DNA from: Bacillota bacterium
GTDB taxonomy: Bacteria > Bacillota > Dethiobacteria > DTU022
Assembly: GCA_029552125.1 (NCBI GenBank)
Contig: JAKPEE010000051.1
Span: forward strand, 1 to 33,157
Direction: 5' to 3'
DNA: 33,157 nucleotides
The first letter of the stretch is position 1; each line of letters opens with the position of its first letter. Below are positions 23,942 through 31,391 of this stretch, in pieces. Made by a program: the position numbers and the translations under genes. Under the pieces are notes generated by a model. The model was not told the DNA's origin, did not search any database, and saw only the letters and a program-made list of their open reading frames with translations.

Positions 23942-25924
23942 TTACTGATAACGGAGTACGCGGGTTGCGTTGATGATGGCGATGAGGGCCACGCCCACGT
24001 CGGCGAAGACCGCTGCCCAGATGGAGGCCGCCCCCAGCACGCCCATGGCCGCAAACAACCCTTTGACGCCCAGGGCAAGGACGATATTCTGGATGACGAT
24101 TTTGCGAGTAAAGGCGGCAATTTCGATGGCCCGGGCCACCCGGGCGGGGTTGTCGTCCATGATCACCACGTCTGCGGCTTCAATGGCCGCGTCCGTCCCC
24201 AGCCCGCCCATGGCGATGCCCACATCAGCCCGGGTCAAGGCGGGGGCGTCATTGATCCCGTCACCAACAAAAGCCAGCTTCCCCCCCGCAGCTTGCAAAT
24301 CCTCGATTTTAGCCACTTTGTCTTCCGGAAGCAGCCCGGCCCAGTAGCGATCCACCCCGGTGCGGCCGGCGATGTCTGCGGCCGCCTCCGCCCGGTCACC
24401 GGTGAGCATTACTGTGGCCAGGCCCAGGTCCCGCAGCCTGCGCACCGCCAGGGAAGCCTCTGCTTTAAGCTGATCCCGCACCACCAGGCAACCTGCGTAC
24501 TGCCCATCCACGGCCACGTAAACGGCGCTGCCGGTACTGCTGCAAGGGAAAGCCTCTACCCCTTCCTGCCGTAAAAAGAGCAGGCTGCCGGCCAGGATGG
24601 TATGGTTTTGCACGGTGGCCTTAACGCCCAACCCCCTCTTTTCCGTATAGGCGCTGTTCTCTGGCGGAGATAACTCGCCCGGGTAGGCTTTTACCACTGC
24701 GCGGGCCAGCGGATGCTGTGAATAATACTCGGCATGGGCCGCCCAGAAAAGCAATTGATCTTCTGTCCACCCGGGCTGGGCCAGCACCTCTTCCACCTCA
24801 AAGCTGCCCCGGGTCAAGGTGCCAGTTTTATCAAACACTACTGTCTTCACCTGGTGCAGTGCCTCCAGGAAATTGCCCCCCTTGACCAGGATGCCATGCC
24901 GGGAAGCGCTGCCGATGCCGCTGAAATAACTTAATGGCACAGAGATTACCAGGGCACAGGGGCAGGAGATCACCAGAAGCACCAGCGCCCGGTAAAGCCA
25001 GCTATGGAAAGCAGCCCCGGCCAGGAGAGGAGGCAGCACGGCCACGGCGAAGGCGGAGAGCACCACCGCCGGGGTGTAATAACGGGCGAAGCGGGTAATA
25101 AACTGCTCGGTTTTTGCTTTCCGCCCGGCGGCCTCCTCTGTCAGCCGGAATATTTTAGCCAGGGAAGTCTCGCCGTATTCCCGCTCCACCCGTACCTGCA
25201 GCAGGCCGGTGCTGTTGACCGCTCCGGCCATGACCATGTCTCCCTCTTCAACCCGCTGCGGCAAAGACTCTCCGGTCAAGGCGGCATTATCCACGTATGA
25301 TTGTCCCTGCACCACCGTGCCATCCAGGGGGATTTTTTCGCCCGGGCGCACCAGGATGGTCTGCCCGGGCCGGACCGCTTCCGGGCTCACTCTGATAATA
25401 CCTTTTTCGGCACTGATCAGGTTGGCGTAGTCAGGGCGTATCTCCATTAAAGCAGCAATGGAGTGCCGCGAGCGATTAACCGCGCTCTCCTCCAGCAGTT
25501 CGCCCACGCTAAAAAATAGCATCACCGCCGCTGCTTCCGGCAGTTCGCCTATGGCTATCGCCCCTGCGCTGGCCACGGTCATTAAAAAATATTCATCCAT
25601 GAGGCGGCCCCGGAAAAGATGATCAAGGGCCTGGCGGATGACCCGGCCTCCGGCCAGAAGGTAGGCCAATAGAAATAGGGCATGGCCGGGCCAGGCTGAA
25701 GGAAAGAAAGGAAAGATCTGAAGCCGGGCCCGGAAGCCCAGCCCCAAGATAAAAAACAGGACCGCCGCACCGATAAGCGCCACTTTGCCTGCCGGTAAAG
25801 ATAAGCGCTTTAAAGGGGCGGTAGCTTTTTTCCCTTCTGCATGATGGTTAACCGGTAGCTGCTGCAGCATTTCACTGGCCGCGCTGCAAGCAGAACACTC
25901 CCCGCCACAGCTTCTGTTCCGCAT
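23942..25924 (-). CDS. cadA: Heavy-metal P1B-type ATPase, CadA/ZntA-like
   Basis: This ATP-driven efflux pump is for divalent soft metals (Zn, Cd, Pb). The 660-residue product has the membrane CPC motif (VISCPCALVISVPL), the phosphorylation site DKTGTLTRG, the HP motif in SQHPLARAVV and the hinge GDGINDAPALTRADVGIAMG. The actuator loop is AALTGESLPQ. It has no classical N-terminal HMA domain. Instead there is a short Cys-rich leader (CGGECSACSAASEM) that could bind metal. CPC plus a CadC-like regulator points to Cd/Zn/Pb rather than copper. The ATG has GGGAGG upstream. It is co-transcribed 45 bases after the ArsR-type regulator gene. Confidence 0.94.
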   Translation of the reverse strand: MRNRSCGGECSACSAASEMLQQLPVNHHAEGKKATAPLKRLSLPAGKVALIGAAVLFFILGLGFRARLQIFPFFPSAWPGHALFLLAYLLAGGRVIRQALDHLFRGRLMDEYFLMTVASAGAIAIGELPEAAAVMLFFSVGELLEESAVNRSRHSIAALMEIRPDYANLISAEKGIIRVSPEAVRPGQTILVRPGEKIPLDGTVVQGQSYVDNAALTGESLPQRVEEGDMVMAGAVNSTGLLQVRVEREYGETSLAKIFRLTEEAAGRKAKTEQFITRFARYYTPAVVLSAFAVAVLPPLLAGAAFHSWLYRALVLLVISCPCALVISVPLSYFSGIGSASRHGILVKGGNFLEALHQVKTVVFDKTGTLTRGSFEVEEVLAQPGWTEDQLLFWAAHAEYYSQHPLARAVVKAYPGELSPPENSAYTEKRGLGVKATVQNHTILAGSLLFLRQEGVEAFPCSSTGSAVYVAVDGQYAGCLVVRDQLKAEASLAVRRLRDLGLATVMLTGDRAEAAADIAGRTGVDRYWAGLLPEDKVAKIEDLQAAGGKLAFVGDGINDAPALTRADVGIAMGGLGTDAAIEAADVVIMDDNPARVARAIEIAAFTRKIVIQNIVLALGVKGLFAAMGVLGAASIWAAVFADVGVALIAIINATRVLRYQ

Positions 25925-25969
25925 CCTCTGCCTCCCTTTGCTTCGCCATAAACTACTGTAAGCTTTACT

Positions 25970-26347
25970 TCAACTGCCGCCGGGGCCGGCATGGCCCACG
26001 TGCTCCAGGCCCTGCTCAAACATTTTAACCACATGGTCATCGTCAAGGGAGTAAAAAACCATCTTGCCCTGGCGCCGGTATTTAACCAGGCTGGCGCCCC
26101 GCAATACCCTGAGCTGGTGAGAAACAGCGGAAGAAGACATCCGTAAAACGGCCGCCAGGTCACAAACACACAGTTCCTGGCCGGCCAGGGCCGATAAAAT
26201 TTTTATCCGGGTTTGGTCGCCCAGAATTTTAAAAATTTCAGCCAGCCGCTGCACCACCGCCGGCTCCGGGGCTTCCGCCAGGGCCCGGGCCACCGCTTCT
26301 CCGTTGACGCTGTGCACCTGGCATGTGTCAAAGCTGCCTCTGTCCAC
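25970..26347 (-). CDS. cadC: ArsR/SmtB metal-sensing repressor, CadC-like
   Basis: The winged helix (FKILGDQTRIKILSALAG, SSSAVSHQLRVLRGASLV, then wing YRRQGKMVFYSLDD) is typical of ArsR/SmtB repressors. Both metal sites of CadC are visible. Cys in the N-terminal DTCQVHS pairs with ELCVCDL in helix 3. The C-terminal DDHVVKMFEQGLEHVGH fits the alpha5 zinc site. The frame is open to 26371, but that start touches the operator and has no ribosome binding site. The GTG at 26347 has AGGGGTGA with 7-base spacing, giving 125 residues. It should repress its own operon with cadA and release on Cd, Pb or Zn. Confidence 0.92.
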   Translation of the reverse strand: MDRGSFDTCQVHSVNGEAVARALAEAPEPAVVQRLAEIFKILGDQTRIKILSALAGQELCVCDLAAVLRMSSSAVSHQLRVLRGASLVKYRRQGKMVFYSLDDDHVVKMFEQGLEHVGHAGPGGS

Positions 26348-26371
26348 TTTGCCGTCACCCCTGCAATACAT

Positions 26372-26395
26372 TTGAACGTTTATTCATATGTTCAA
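26372..26395 (-). promoter_or_regulatory. ArsR/CadC operator palindrome
   Basis: TTGAAC (26372-26377) and GTTCAA (26390-26395) enclose ATATGAATAAAC on the minus strand. The imperfect 24-bp palindrome has the AT-rich style of ArsR/SmtB sites. It starts right at the -10 end and covers the transcription start. Confidence 0.75.
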
Positions 26396-26422
26396 GATTA
26401 GCATAAAAATTTTTTTTGTCAA
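26395..26422 (-). promoter_or_regulatory. Sigma-A promoter of the cadC-cadA operon
   Basis: A perfect TTGACA (26422-26417), a 16-base A/T-tract spacer and TAATCT (26400-26395) on the minus strand, with the operator immediately downstream. Confidence 0.85.
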
Positions 26423-26448
26423 TAGCCAAAGGGATTAAAACGGCAGAA

Positions 26449-27369
26449 TCAATGAAAAACGGTGATCACCGCTACCCCCGCCATAACCAGCAGCGTTAAA
26501 TAAAGCAGGCGCGGCGTAATCATTTCACGGGAGCGCAGCAGCAGGACACTGCCGGCCATGGTAAACAACGGTTCCGACGCCTTAATGGAATTGACTATGG
26601 AAACGGGGGAGAAAAGGAGGGCGCTATAGGTGGCGTAAAGGGCCAGGCTGGTCAGCACCCCGGCCCAGAGGTAGCCTCCGCTGTAAAGTTGCGGCAGCTC
26701 CTGTAGCACTTCGCCTAGGCGGCCCCGCCGGGTCAGAATTATCAGCAGGTAAAGCAAAGCGGTAAAAGAGCTGATCGAAACGCCTACCAGGGGTGAAGCA
26801 TAATAAGATACGCCCATTTTACGAAAAACACTGCCCGTACCCAGGGCTGCTCCGGCCAGCAGCGCCGCCACAATGCCTTTGCGATAGGTTTTTGGATCCG
26901 CAGGCTGGTCTGCCGGTCCGGATACAGCCCCCCAGGACAATTGCTCCAGGCTGATCAGATAGGTGGCTGTAAGAATTAAGGCAATGCCCAGCAAGGCCGG
27001 AGCGCTGATTCTTTCACGCAAAACCAGCACGCCTAATATTACGGTGAATACGGGCGCCGTAATTTTTAAGGCTACCGCCCGGGAAGGGCCGAGTAAGCGG
27101 ATGCTTTTAAATAAAAACTCTCTTCCCAGAAAAGAGGTGAGCAATCCTGCTCCGGCAAAGAAACCTACGGCCGGCCAATTTAAGGGCGGAAAAGTAATGC
27201 CGCACAGGATAAAGAGCCCCAACACTAAAAAGTTCAGGCCATTATTAACGATAACCCCGATAAGGATGCCGGTAAACTGATCCGTATTTTTCTGAAGCTG
27301 CCCTTGCCTGATGGTAATATTGCTCAACCCAAAAAATAATCCCGCTGCCACGGCCAGTATTTCGCCCAT
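26449..27369 (-). CDS. DMT-superfamily transporter with two EamA domains
   Basis: A hydrophobic protein of about 306 residues with around ten membrane helices in two EamA-type halves (N-terminal from GEILAVAAGLFFGLSNITIR, second from GIVAALLAGAALGTGSVFRK). Members export amino acids or other small metabolites. The substrate cannot be read from the sequence. The frame is open to 27414, but AGGGGG sits just before a double ATG at 27372/27369, and the second has the better spacing. Upstream lies a highly structured untranslated stretch with a terminator, so expression may be controlled by attenuation. Confidence 0.85.
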   Translation of the reverse strand: MGEILAVAAGLFFGLSNITIRQGQLQKNTDQFTGILIGVIVNNGLNFLVLGLFILCGITFPPLNWPAVGFFAGAGLLTSFLGREFLFKSIRLLGPSRAVALKITAPVFTVILGVLVLRERISAPALLGIALILTATYLISLEQLSWGAVSGPADQPADPKTYRKGIVAALLAGAALGTGSVFRKMGVSYYASPLVGVSISSFTALLYLLIILTRRGRLGEVLQELPQLYSGGYLWAGVLTSLALYATYSALLFSPVSIVNSIKASEPLFTMAGSVLLLRSREMITPRLLYLTLLVMAGVAVITVFH

Positions 27370-27515
27370 CATGACCCCCTGCTGATATGGATAACTATCT
27401 ATATCTTTTCCCATTCTTCTATTCTTGAGTTTGCCTCAAGCCAGCCTCCCTCCATGTTTCCGGCTGGACGGAACGAAAACTTAGTGGCTAAGGGATTAAC
27501 CGGTGTGCAAAGCGT

Positions 27516-27557
27516 AAAAAAAATAGAGCGGGTACGGCAGCGCCGTACCTGCTCTAT
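27516..27557 (-). terminator. Strong rho-independent terminator upstream of the DMT gene
   Basis: On the minus strand ATAGAGC-A-GGTACGGC pairs with GCCGTACC-C-GCTCTAT (27557-27523), a 16-pair stem with one interruption and a 3-base loop, followed by a run of seven or more T. It ends leftward transcripts coming from the hydrolase gene or from the structured RNA at 27577-27712. Confidence 0.93.
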
Positions 27558-27576
27558 GGCCACCACAACAACTCAA

Positions 27577-27712
27577 CCGGCCAGTATTTTTAAAATCCAC
27601 CGGCCGGCGAGAGGGCTTTTCCGCCCTTGCACGGGCGCGGCACACCGCGCCCCCATGGCTTCTAGAGCCCTGTTTAATCTTTTCTTATTGGCTCCTGTAT
27701 CCCTCTCTCTAG
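27577..27712 (-). ncRNA. Candidate structured RNA or leader of the DMT transporter gene
   Basis: This non-coding stretch carries four consecutive stems on the minus strand: CTAGAG/CTCTAG with inner GAGCC/GGCTC (27712-27663), GGGCGCGG/CCGCGCCC with a 4-base loop (27652-27633), AGGGC/GCCCT (27627-27612) and CCGGCC/GGCCGG with an A/T-rich inner stem (27607-27577). The strong terminator follows. It matches no riboswitch class that I can recognise. It may be a free small RNA, a 3' end of the hydrolase mRNA, or a regulatory leader. Confidence 0.4.
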
Positions 27713-27715
27713 CCC

Positions 27716-28387
27716 CTACAGTTCATACTTCTCGCCCGGCTTTAAAATCACGCATTTCGCCCCGGTCTTCTGCTCCACCTTGGTTTTGAACTCGCCGGGA
27801 TCCGCCTCGATCAGCGGCCAGGTATTATAATGATAAGGAATTACTACCGGCGCCTTGAGAAATGAGGCGGCCACCACGGCATCGTCAATCCCCATGGTGA
27901 AATTGTCGCCAATGGGCAGCAGGGCCAGATCCGGTTTTTCCAGCTCGCCGATTAGTTTCATGTCTCCGAACAGCCCGGTATCTCCGGCAAAATAAATCTT
28001 CTTGCCGTAATATTCTACCAGGAATCCACAGGCATGGCCTCCGGGGATACCGGCGCCGTGCAGTGCCGGGGTCAGCTTAACCGAGCCGAAAGGATAGCGG
28101 TACCGCCCCCCGATGTGCTGGGCATGGGCGCTTACTTTCTGCTCCTCCGCCGCGGCGGCCACTTCCGCCGTGGCAACGATCGTAGCCCCGTTGGCCCGGG
28201 CGATATTATACGCGTCACCCAGGTGGTCAAAATGAGCGTGTGATACCAGGATATATGTGGCCTTGATTTCTTCCGGCTTAACTGGCGCCTGCGGATTGCC
28301 GCTGATGAAGGGATCAAACAGCAGTTTTTCCTGCTCCCCTCCCTCGACCAGGAAACAGGCATGACCTAAATAAGTAATGACAGACAT
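27716..28387 (-). CDS. UPF0173 metal-dependent hydrolase (metallo-beta-lactamase fold)
   Basis: The 223-residue product has the metallo-beta-lactamase metal motif SHAHFDH near residue 50, a further metal residue in FAGDTGLFG and the UPF0173 signature LLPIGDNFTMGIDDAV, ending with PYHYNTWPLIEAD. The length is typical. It is cytoplasmic and the biochemical substrate is unknown in the family. The ATG at 28387 has AGAAGGAGG upstream. It has its own promoter (28446-28474) and ends in a structured region and terminator. Confidence 0.93.
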   Translation of the reverse strand: MSVITYLGHACFLVEGGEQEKLLFDPFISGNPQAPVKPEEIKATYILVSHAHFDHLGDAYNIARANGATIVATAEVAAAAEEQKVSAHAQHIGGRYRYPFGSVKLTPALHGAGIPGGHACGFLVEYYGKKIYFAGDTGLFGDMKLIGELEKPDLALLPIGDNFTMGIDDAVVAASFLKAPVVIPYHYNTWPLIEADPGEFKTKVEQKTGAKCVILKPGEKYEL

Positions 28388-28547
28388 GGCAAAAACCTCC
28401 TTCTGACACTTGGTCTACTCCCGCAAACATACAACCTCTTCTATAAGTATATCTACTGGTATAGTATTCCACAAGGGCCAGCCCTAAAAACCCGCCGGAA
28501 AAAGCTGCAGCTAAGAGTAATCTTTCCCATTGATCGTCTTTTTCCAC
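28314..28547 (-). CDS. Doubtful small membrane ORF overlapping the hydrolase start
   Basis: A GTG at 28547 has AGGAGG 9 bases upstream. It begins a 77-residue frame with one hydrophobic segment (LLLAAAFSGGFLGLALVEYY). It overlaps the hydrolase gene by 74 bases out of frame and contains that gene's promoter. The ribosome binding site argues for it and the overlap argues against. I recognise no family. Confidence 0.3.
   Translation of the reverse strand: MEKDDQWERLLLAAAFSGGFLGLALVEYYTSRYTYRRGCMFAGVDQVSEGGFCHVCHYLFRSCLFPGRGRGAGKTAV
28446..28474 (-). promoter_or_regulatory. Probable sigma-A promoter of the UPF0173 gene
   Basis: TTGTGG (28474-28469), a 17-base spacer and TATACT (28451-28446) on the minus strand, about 58 bases upstream of the ATG. 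Confidence 0.55.
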
Positions 28548-28575
28548 GGGAGCGTGCCTCCTGACCTTATAAGAA

Positions 28576-28600
28576 GGGGGCTGCCCCTGCGGCAGCCCCC
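28576..28600. terminator. Terminator downstream of hcp
   Basis: GGGGGCTGCC-CCTGC-GGCAGCCCCC, a perfect 10-bp stem, 20 bases beyond the hcp stop. On the minus strand it is followed by TTCTTAT, a modest T-rich tail. Confidence 0.75.
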
Positions 28601-28619
28601 TTTCATAAATCGCTCCCGG

Positions 28620-29330
28620 CTAACCGAGAATAGCCTGCAAATCTTCTTCCGGCGTACTGATGGGCTTTATGGCAAAGGCTTTCACCAGGGTTTCCAGGAC
28701 CCGGGGGGAGATAAATGCGGGCAAACTGGGGCCGAGGCGGATATTCTTTATGCCCAGATGCAGCAGGGTCAGCAGAATGGCCACAGCTTTCTGCTCATAC
28801 CAGGACAGGATCAGCGAGAGGGGCAATTCGTTAACGCTGCACTGGAATGCTTCAGCCAGGGCTACAGCCACCTGGATGGCTGAATAAGCATCGTTGCATT
28901 GCCCCACATCCAGCAGGCGGGGAATACCGCCGATTTCTCCCAGGTCGTGGTCGAAAAAGCGGTATTTACCGCAGGCCAGGGTCAGCACCAGGCTGTCCGC
29001 AGGAGCAGCGTCGACAAAATCGGTATAATAACTGCGGCTTGATTTGGCGCCGTCACAACCTCCGACCAGGAAAATATGGCTGATGGCGCCGTTTTTAATG
29101 CCCTCGATAACCTTCCCGGCTACGCCCATAATGGTATTGCGGGCAAAGCCCACATTGACACTGCCCTTGTCTTCGTCGTCGCTAAAGCCGTCCATGGCCA
29201 GCGCTTTTTCAATTACCGGCGCGAACTTCCCGTTTTCCACGTGGCGTGCCCCCGGCCAGCCCACGGTGCCGGTGGTAAAGATGTTGTCCAGGTAAGACTG
29301 CTGCGGCTCCTGGATACAGTTGGTGGTCAT
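28620..29330 (-). CDS. hcp: Hybrid-cluster protein, C-terminal fragment
   Basis: This part carries the remaining hybrid-cluster ligands, all intact: Cys in MTTNC, the persulfide Cys in VGGCDGAKSSRSYY, Cys in LACGKYRFFDHDLG, Cys in VGQCNDAYSA and Glu in SWYEQKAV. The 236-residue frame starts at an ATG that overlaps the stop of the first fragment (TGATG), so some reinitiation is conceivable, but alone it would lack the N-terminal cluster. Hcp reduces hydroxylamine in vitro and acts as a nitric oxide reductase or nitrosative-stress enzyme in vivo. Confidence 0.85.
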   Translation of the reverse strand: MTTNCIQEPQQSYLDNIFTTGTVGWPGARHVENGKFAPVIEKALAMDGFSDDEDKGSVNVGFARNTIMGVAGKVIEGIKNGAISHIFLVGGCDGAKSSRSYYTDFVDAAPADSLVLTLACGKYRFFDHDLGEIGGIPRLLDVGQCNDAYSAIQVAVALAEAFQCSVNELPLSLILSWYEQKAVAILLTLLHLGIKNIRLGPSLPAFISPRVLETLVKAFAIKPISTPEEDLQAILG

Positions 29331-30247
29331 CAGGATGGCCCCGGGGAATTGGGGAAATTCCTTCTTCTGGTTCTGCCAGGCGGTCCCGAAATGGCCGTAA
29401 AGGTGCGGATATTTTTCAGGCCGGGATAACCGTGGGCCGGCAGCATTTCGCCGTGGGTATAGATCGAAATCCCCAGGCCCTCTGTCTGGATCAGCAGTTC
29501 TTCCAGATCTTTAAGATCATGGCCTGAAACAAGGATACATTTGCCCTTCCTGTGGCCCAGGGGCACCCTTGTGGGGACCGGATGGCCGTAGCGGCCGGTA
29601 TTGGCGGCATCTAAAAGTTCCATGGCCCGCAGGTTGACCTCACCGCAGCGCAGCGCCATCTTGATCCAGCCCTCGAAGCCGGGGCTGCAGTCATACAGGG
29701 AAGATAAGGCCTCGTGGATAAAGGCATAGACCGCGTCATCTTCCCGGCCGAGAACAGAGGCGTGATGCGTATACGCCGCAATCCCTTTTAAACCGTATAA
29801 TACAGTTTTCTGCAGCGACTGGATATCTTCGCCCGCTTTGGGGTTCAGGGCCAGCCCTACTTCTTCACCCTGCTTGATTAAAGCTTCCAGGCTGTCCGCG
29901 GGCTGAAAGGAGAGGGCCGGGTCATCCGCCTTCACCACTACACCGGCGGCTTCCACTTTTTGTTTCAGGCCGGAGGCCAGGTCGGCGCAGCGGTGAATCA
30001 GCTCTTTAAAACGGCCGGGATCGAAATTGACGTTGGTCAGGGTGGTGAAGAGTGCGGCTGCGGTAAAGCGGTTTACCGCCTCGTCCACTAGACCGGCCTC
30101 CCGCCCCGCGCGGGCATAGTGGGATAGGGCCCTCAGCCCGTAAATTAACAGGTCCTGCAAAGCCGCCACTTCAGGTTTTTTCCCGCAAACCCCCGAAACT
30201 GTACAACCGGTTCCTCTGGCCGTCTGTTCACACTGTTGGCAAAACAA
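29330..30247 (-). CDS. hcp: Hybrid-cluster protein, N-terminal fragment
   Basis: This fragment contains the N-terminal cluster motif CQQC-X8-C-X5-C (residues 3-20), followed by the helical domain and the first ligands of the hybrid Fe-S-O cluster, His in LVSGHDLKDL and Glu in THGEMLPAHGYP. The last about 20 residues (after KNIRTF) are out of frame and meaningless. The frame is open to 30274, but a TTG at 30247 has AAAGGAG 8 bases upstream and gives the canonical start MFCQQCEQT. It follows the Rrf2/NsrR-like regulator gene by 38 bases on the same strand. Confidence 0.85.
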   Translation of the reverse strand: MFCQQCEQTARGTGCTVSGVCGKKPEVAALQDLLIYGLRALSHYARAGREAGLVDEAVNRFTAAALFTTLTNVNFDPGRFKELIHRCADLASGLKQKVEAAGVVVKADDPALSFQPADSLEALIKQGEEVGLALNPKAGEDIQSLQKTVLYGLKGIAAYTHHASVLGREDDAVYAFIHEALSSLYDCSPGFEGWIKMALRCGEVNLRAMELLDAANTGRYGHPVPTRVPLGHRKGKCILVSGHDLKDLEELLIQTEGLGISIYTHGEMLPAHGYPGLKNIRTFTAISGPPGRTRRRNFPNSPGPS

Positions 30248-30285
30248 TTTATCTTCTCCTTTCCTGTGGCGCATTCTGGCCGAAT

Positions 30286-30702
30286 TCAGTTTTCATCTTT
30301 TTCCCGTGACACAATAGCAGCAAGGCTTTCCCGTCTCATCTCTTCCATAAATGCCTGCTGGCCGCGCCTGATGGCACTGCGAATGCGGCAAGAAGGGGCG
30401 TTGGGACAGTTTTCTCCTCCGCCCAGGCAGGGATTAAAAGCAATATTTCCCTCTGTGGCCGTAATGGCATCGGCCAGGGTGATCTGGCCGGCAGGCTTGA
30501 GCAGGCGAATTCCGCCTCCGGCGCCCCGCTTCGTTTCTACCAGGCCGGCCCGGGCCAGGGCCTGGATTGTTTTCTTGAGGAAAACCTTGGGGATATCCTG
30601 GCGCCGGGCGATCACCGCGGTTTCCATCACCTCTCCCGCGGGGACCCTGGCCAGTTCCAGCAGGGCGCGCATGGCATACTCCGCCTGCCTGGTTAAACGC
30701 AA
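30286..30702 (-). CDS. Rrf2 family regulator, NsrR-like
   Basis: The winged helix is RLTRQAEYAMRALLELARV with the wing KRGAGGGIRLLKPAG. Three cysteines follow in NPCLGGGENCPNAPSC (C-X6-C-X5-C), close to the Fe-S pattern of NsrR. Position directly ahead of hcp supports nitric-oxide sensing, because hcp is a common NsrR target. The frame is open to an ATG at 30708, but AAGGAGG lies only one base before it. A TTG at 30702 has 7-base spacing and gives the usual M-x-L-T-R start, so it is preferred (138 residues). It is probably co-transcribed with hcp and controls it. Confidence 0.88.
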   Translation of the reverse strand: MRLTRQAEYAMRALLELARVPAGEVMETAVIARRQDIPKVFLKKTIQALARAGLVETKRGAGGGIRLLKPAGQITLADAITATEGNIAFNPCLGGGENCPNAPSCRIRSAIRRGQQAFMEEMRRESLAAIVSREKDEN

Positions 30703-30725
30703 ATTCATCCCTCCTTAACTGGACT

Positions 30726-30736
30726 AAACATATCTT
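30726..30736 (-). promoter_or_regulatory. Possible NsrR half-site ahead of the NsrR-like gene
   Basis: On the minus strand AAGATATGTTT matches the NsrR half-site AAGATGYWTTT at nine of eleven positions. It lies about 25 bases upstream of the start codon. Only one arm is seen, so support is weak. Confidence 0.25.
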
Positions 30737-30776
30737 ATTTATTCTCTTTTGATCATTCCATTCCTGCTTTGGACAT

Positions 30777-30804
30777 AAAAAAACCGCCTCAAATTTTAAG
30801 GCGG
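30777..30804 (-). terminator. Rho-independent terminator of the iscU-like gene
   Basis: On the minus strand CCGCCT...AGGCGG (30804-30784) with an AT-rich loop, followed by seven T. It lies 33 bases after the scaffold gene stop and separates that gene from the NsrR-hcp pair. Confidence 0.92.
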
Positions 30805-30836
30805 CATTATTTTGAGTAAAAGTATAAAGTTCCAGG

Positions 30837-31340
30837 TTAACAGCTCCGGTCCGCACCGCAACGGCTTTCGCCGCCCCTGACCACTTCAGGGCATTCAGTT
30901 TGATCGCAGTAGGGGCATTCGTCCGGGTGCTCCGCCCGGGATTCCTGGGCAGCAGCAGGGGCGCCGGCCGGCTGTTTTTGCAGGTAATCCTGTATGGCTT
31001 TATGCAGGGCATCGGCACCCAGGTTGGAACAGTGCAGCTTGTTCTTGGGCAGCCCATCCAGCCCGGCGGCCACATCTTTATTGGTTATTTTCAGCGCCTC
31101 ATCCAGAGTCTTCCCTTTGGCCATCTCTGAGACCATACTGGATACGGCAATGGCGGCACCGCAGCCGAAAGTGCGAAACTTAATATCTTCTAGGCGGTTG
31201 TCTTTAACCTTGATTGTAAATTTCATGATATCCCCGCAAACCGGGTTGCCCACTTCACCCACGCCGTCAGGATCCTCGATTTCCCCCACATTGCGGGGGT
31301 TGGCAAAATGATCCATCACCTTATCGCTATATATGGTCAT
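30837..31340 (-). CDS. iscU: IscU/NifU-like Fe-S scaffold with Cys-rich tail
   Basis: The first about 125 residues are a standard IscU scaffold: start YSDKVMDHFANPRNVG, then the three cluster cysteines in GNPVCGDIM, RTFGCGAAIA and KLHCSNLG. After an Ala/Gln/Pro linker there is an unusual tail with five cysteines at 142, 145, 150, 161 and 167 (CPYCDQTECPE then ESRCGADRSC), which could hold a metal. Usual scaffolds of this type end earlier. The start at 31340 is an ATG with GGAGGG upstream. The gene stands alone with its own promoter. Its expected partner, the cysteine desulfurase, is at 9507-10667. Confidence 0.93.
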   Translation of the reverse strand: MTIYSDKVMDHFANPRNVGEIEDPDGVGEVGNPVCGDIMKFTIKVKDNRLEDIKFRTFGCGAAIAVSSMVSEMAKGKTLDEALKITNKDVAAGLDGLPKNKLHCSNLGADALHKAIQDYLQKQPAGAPAAAQESRAEHPDECPYCDQTECPEVVRGGESRCGADRSC

Positions 31341-31391
31341 CTCTAGCCCTCCTCGACCGGATCATTAAAGCAAAGCGGCCCTATTAAATAC

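Larger units (their letters stand above)
28620..30247 (-). pseudogene. hcp: hcp as a whole, interrupted by a one-base frameshift
   Basis: The two adjacent frames are the two parts of one hybrid-cluster protein (hydroxylamine reductase). In the coding strand, after ...HGYPGL, a run of five A (plus-strand T run 29412-29416) should be six. With one more A the frame continues KKYPHLYGHFGTAWQNQK and runs directly into ILMTTNC of the downstream part, exactly as in the family. The repaired gene would have 542 residues, the normal length. No other damage is visible. The cause may be a real recent mutation, a sequencing error in a homopolymer, or slippage. Confidence 0.88.

Noticed and set aside
26372-26395. 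TTGAAC...GTTCAA considered as a second LexA box
   Set aside because: The GAAC and GTTC arms are 14 bases apart instead of 4, and it sits in front of an ArsR-type gene, so a metal-repressor operator fits better.
27540-27570. Minus-strand GTGGTGGCCATAGAGCAGG resembles the start of a 5S rRNA gene
   Set aside because: The likeness ends after a few bases. The rest is a perfect terminator stem, and no 5S core or rRNA genes are nearby.
27454-27789. Plus-strand frame of 111 codons over the intergenic stems
   Set aside because: It passes through the terminator stem and into the antisense of the hydrolase gene. Low-complexity composition and no family likeness.
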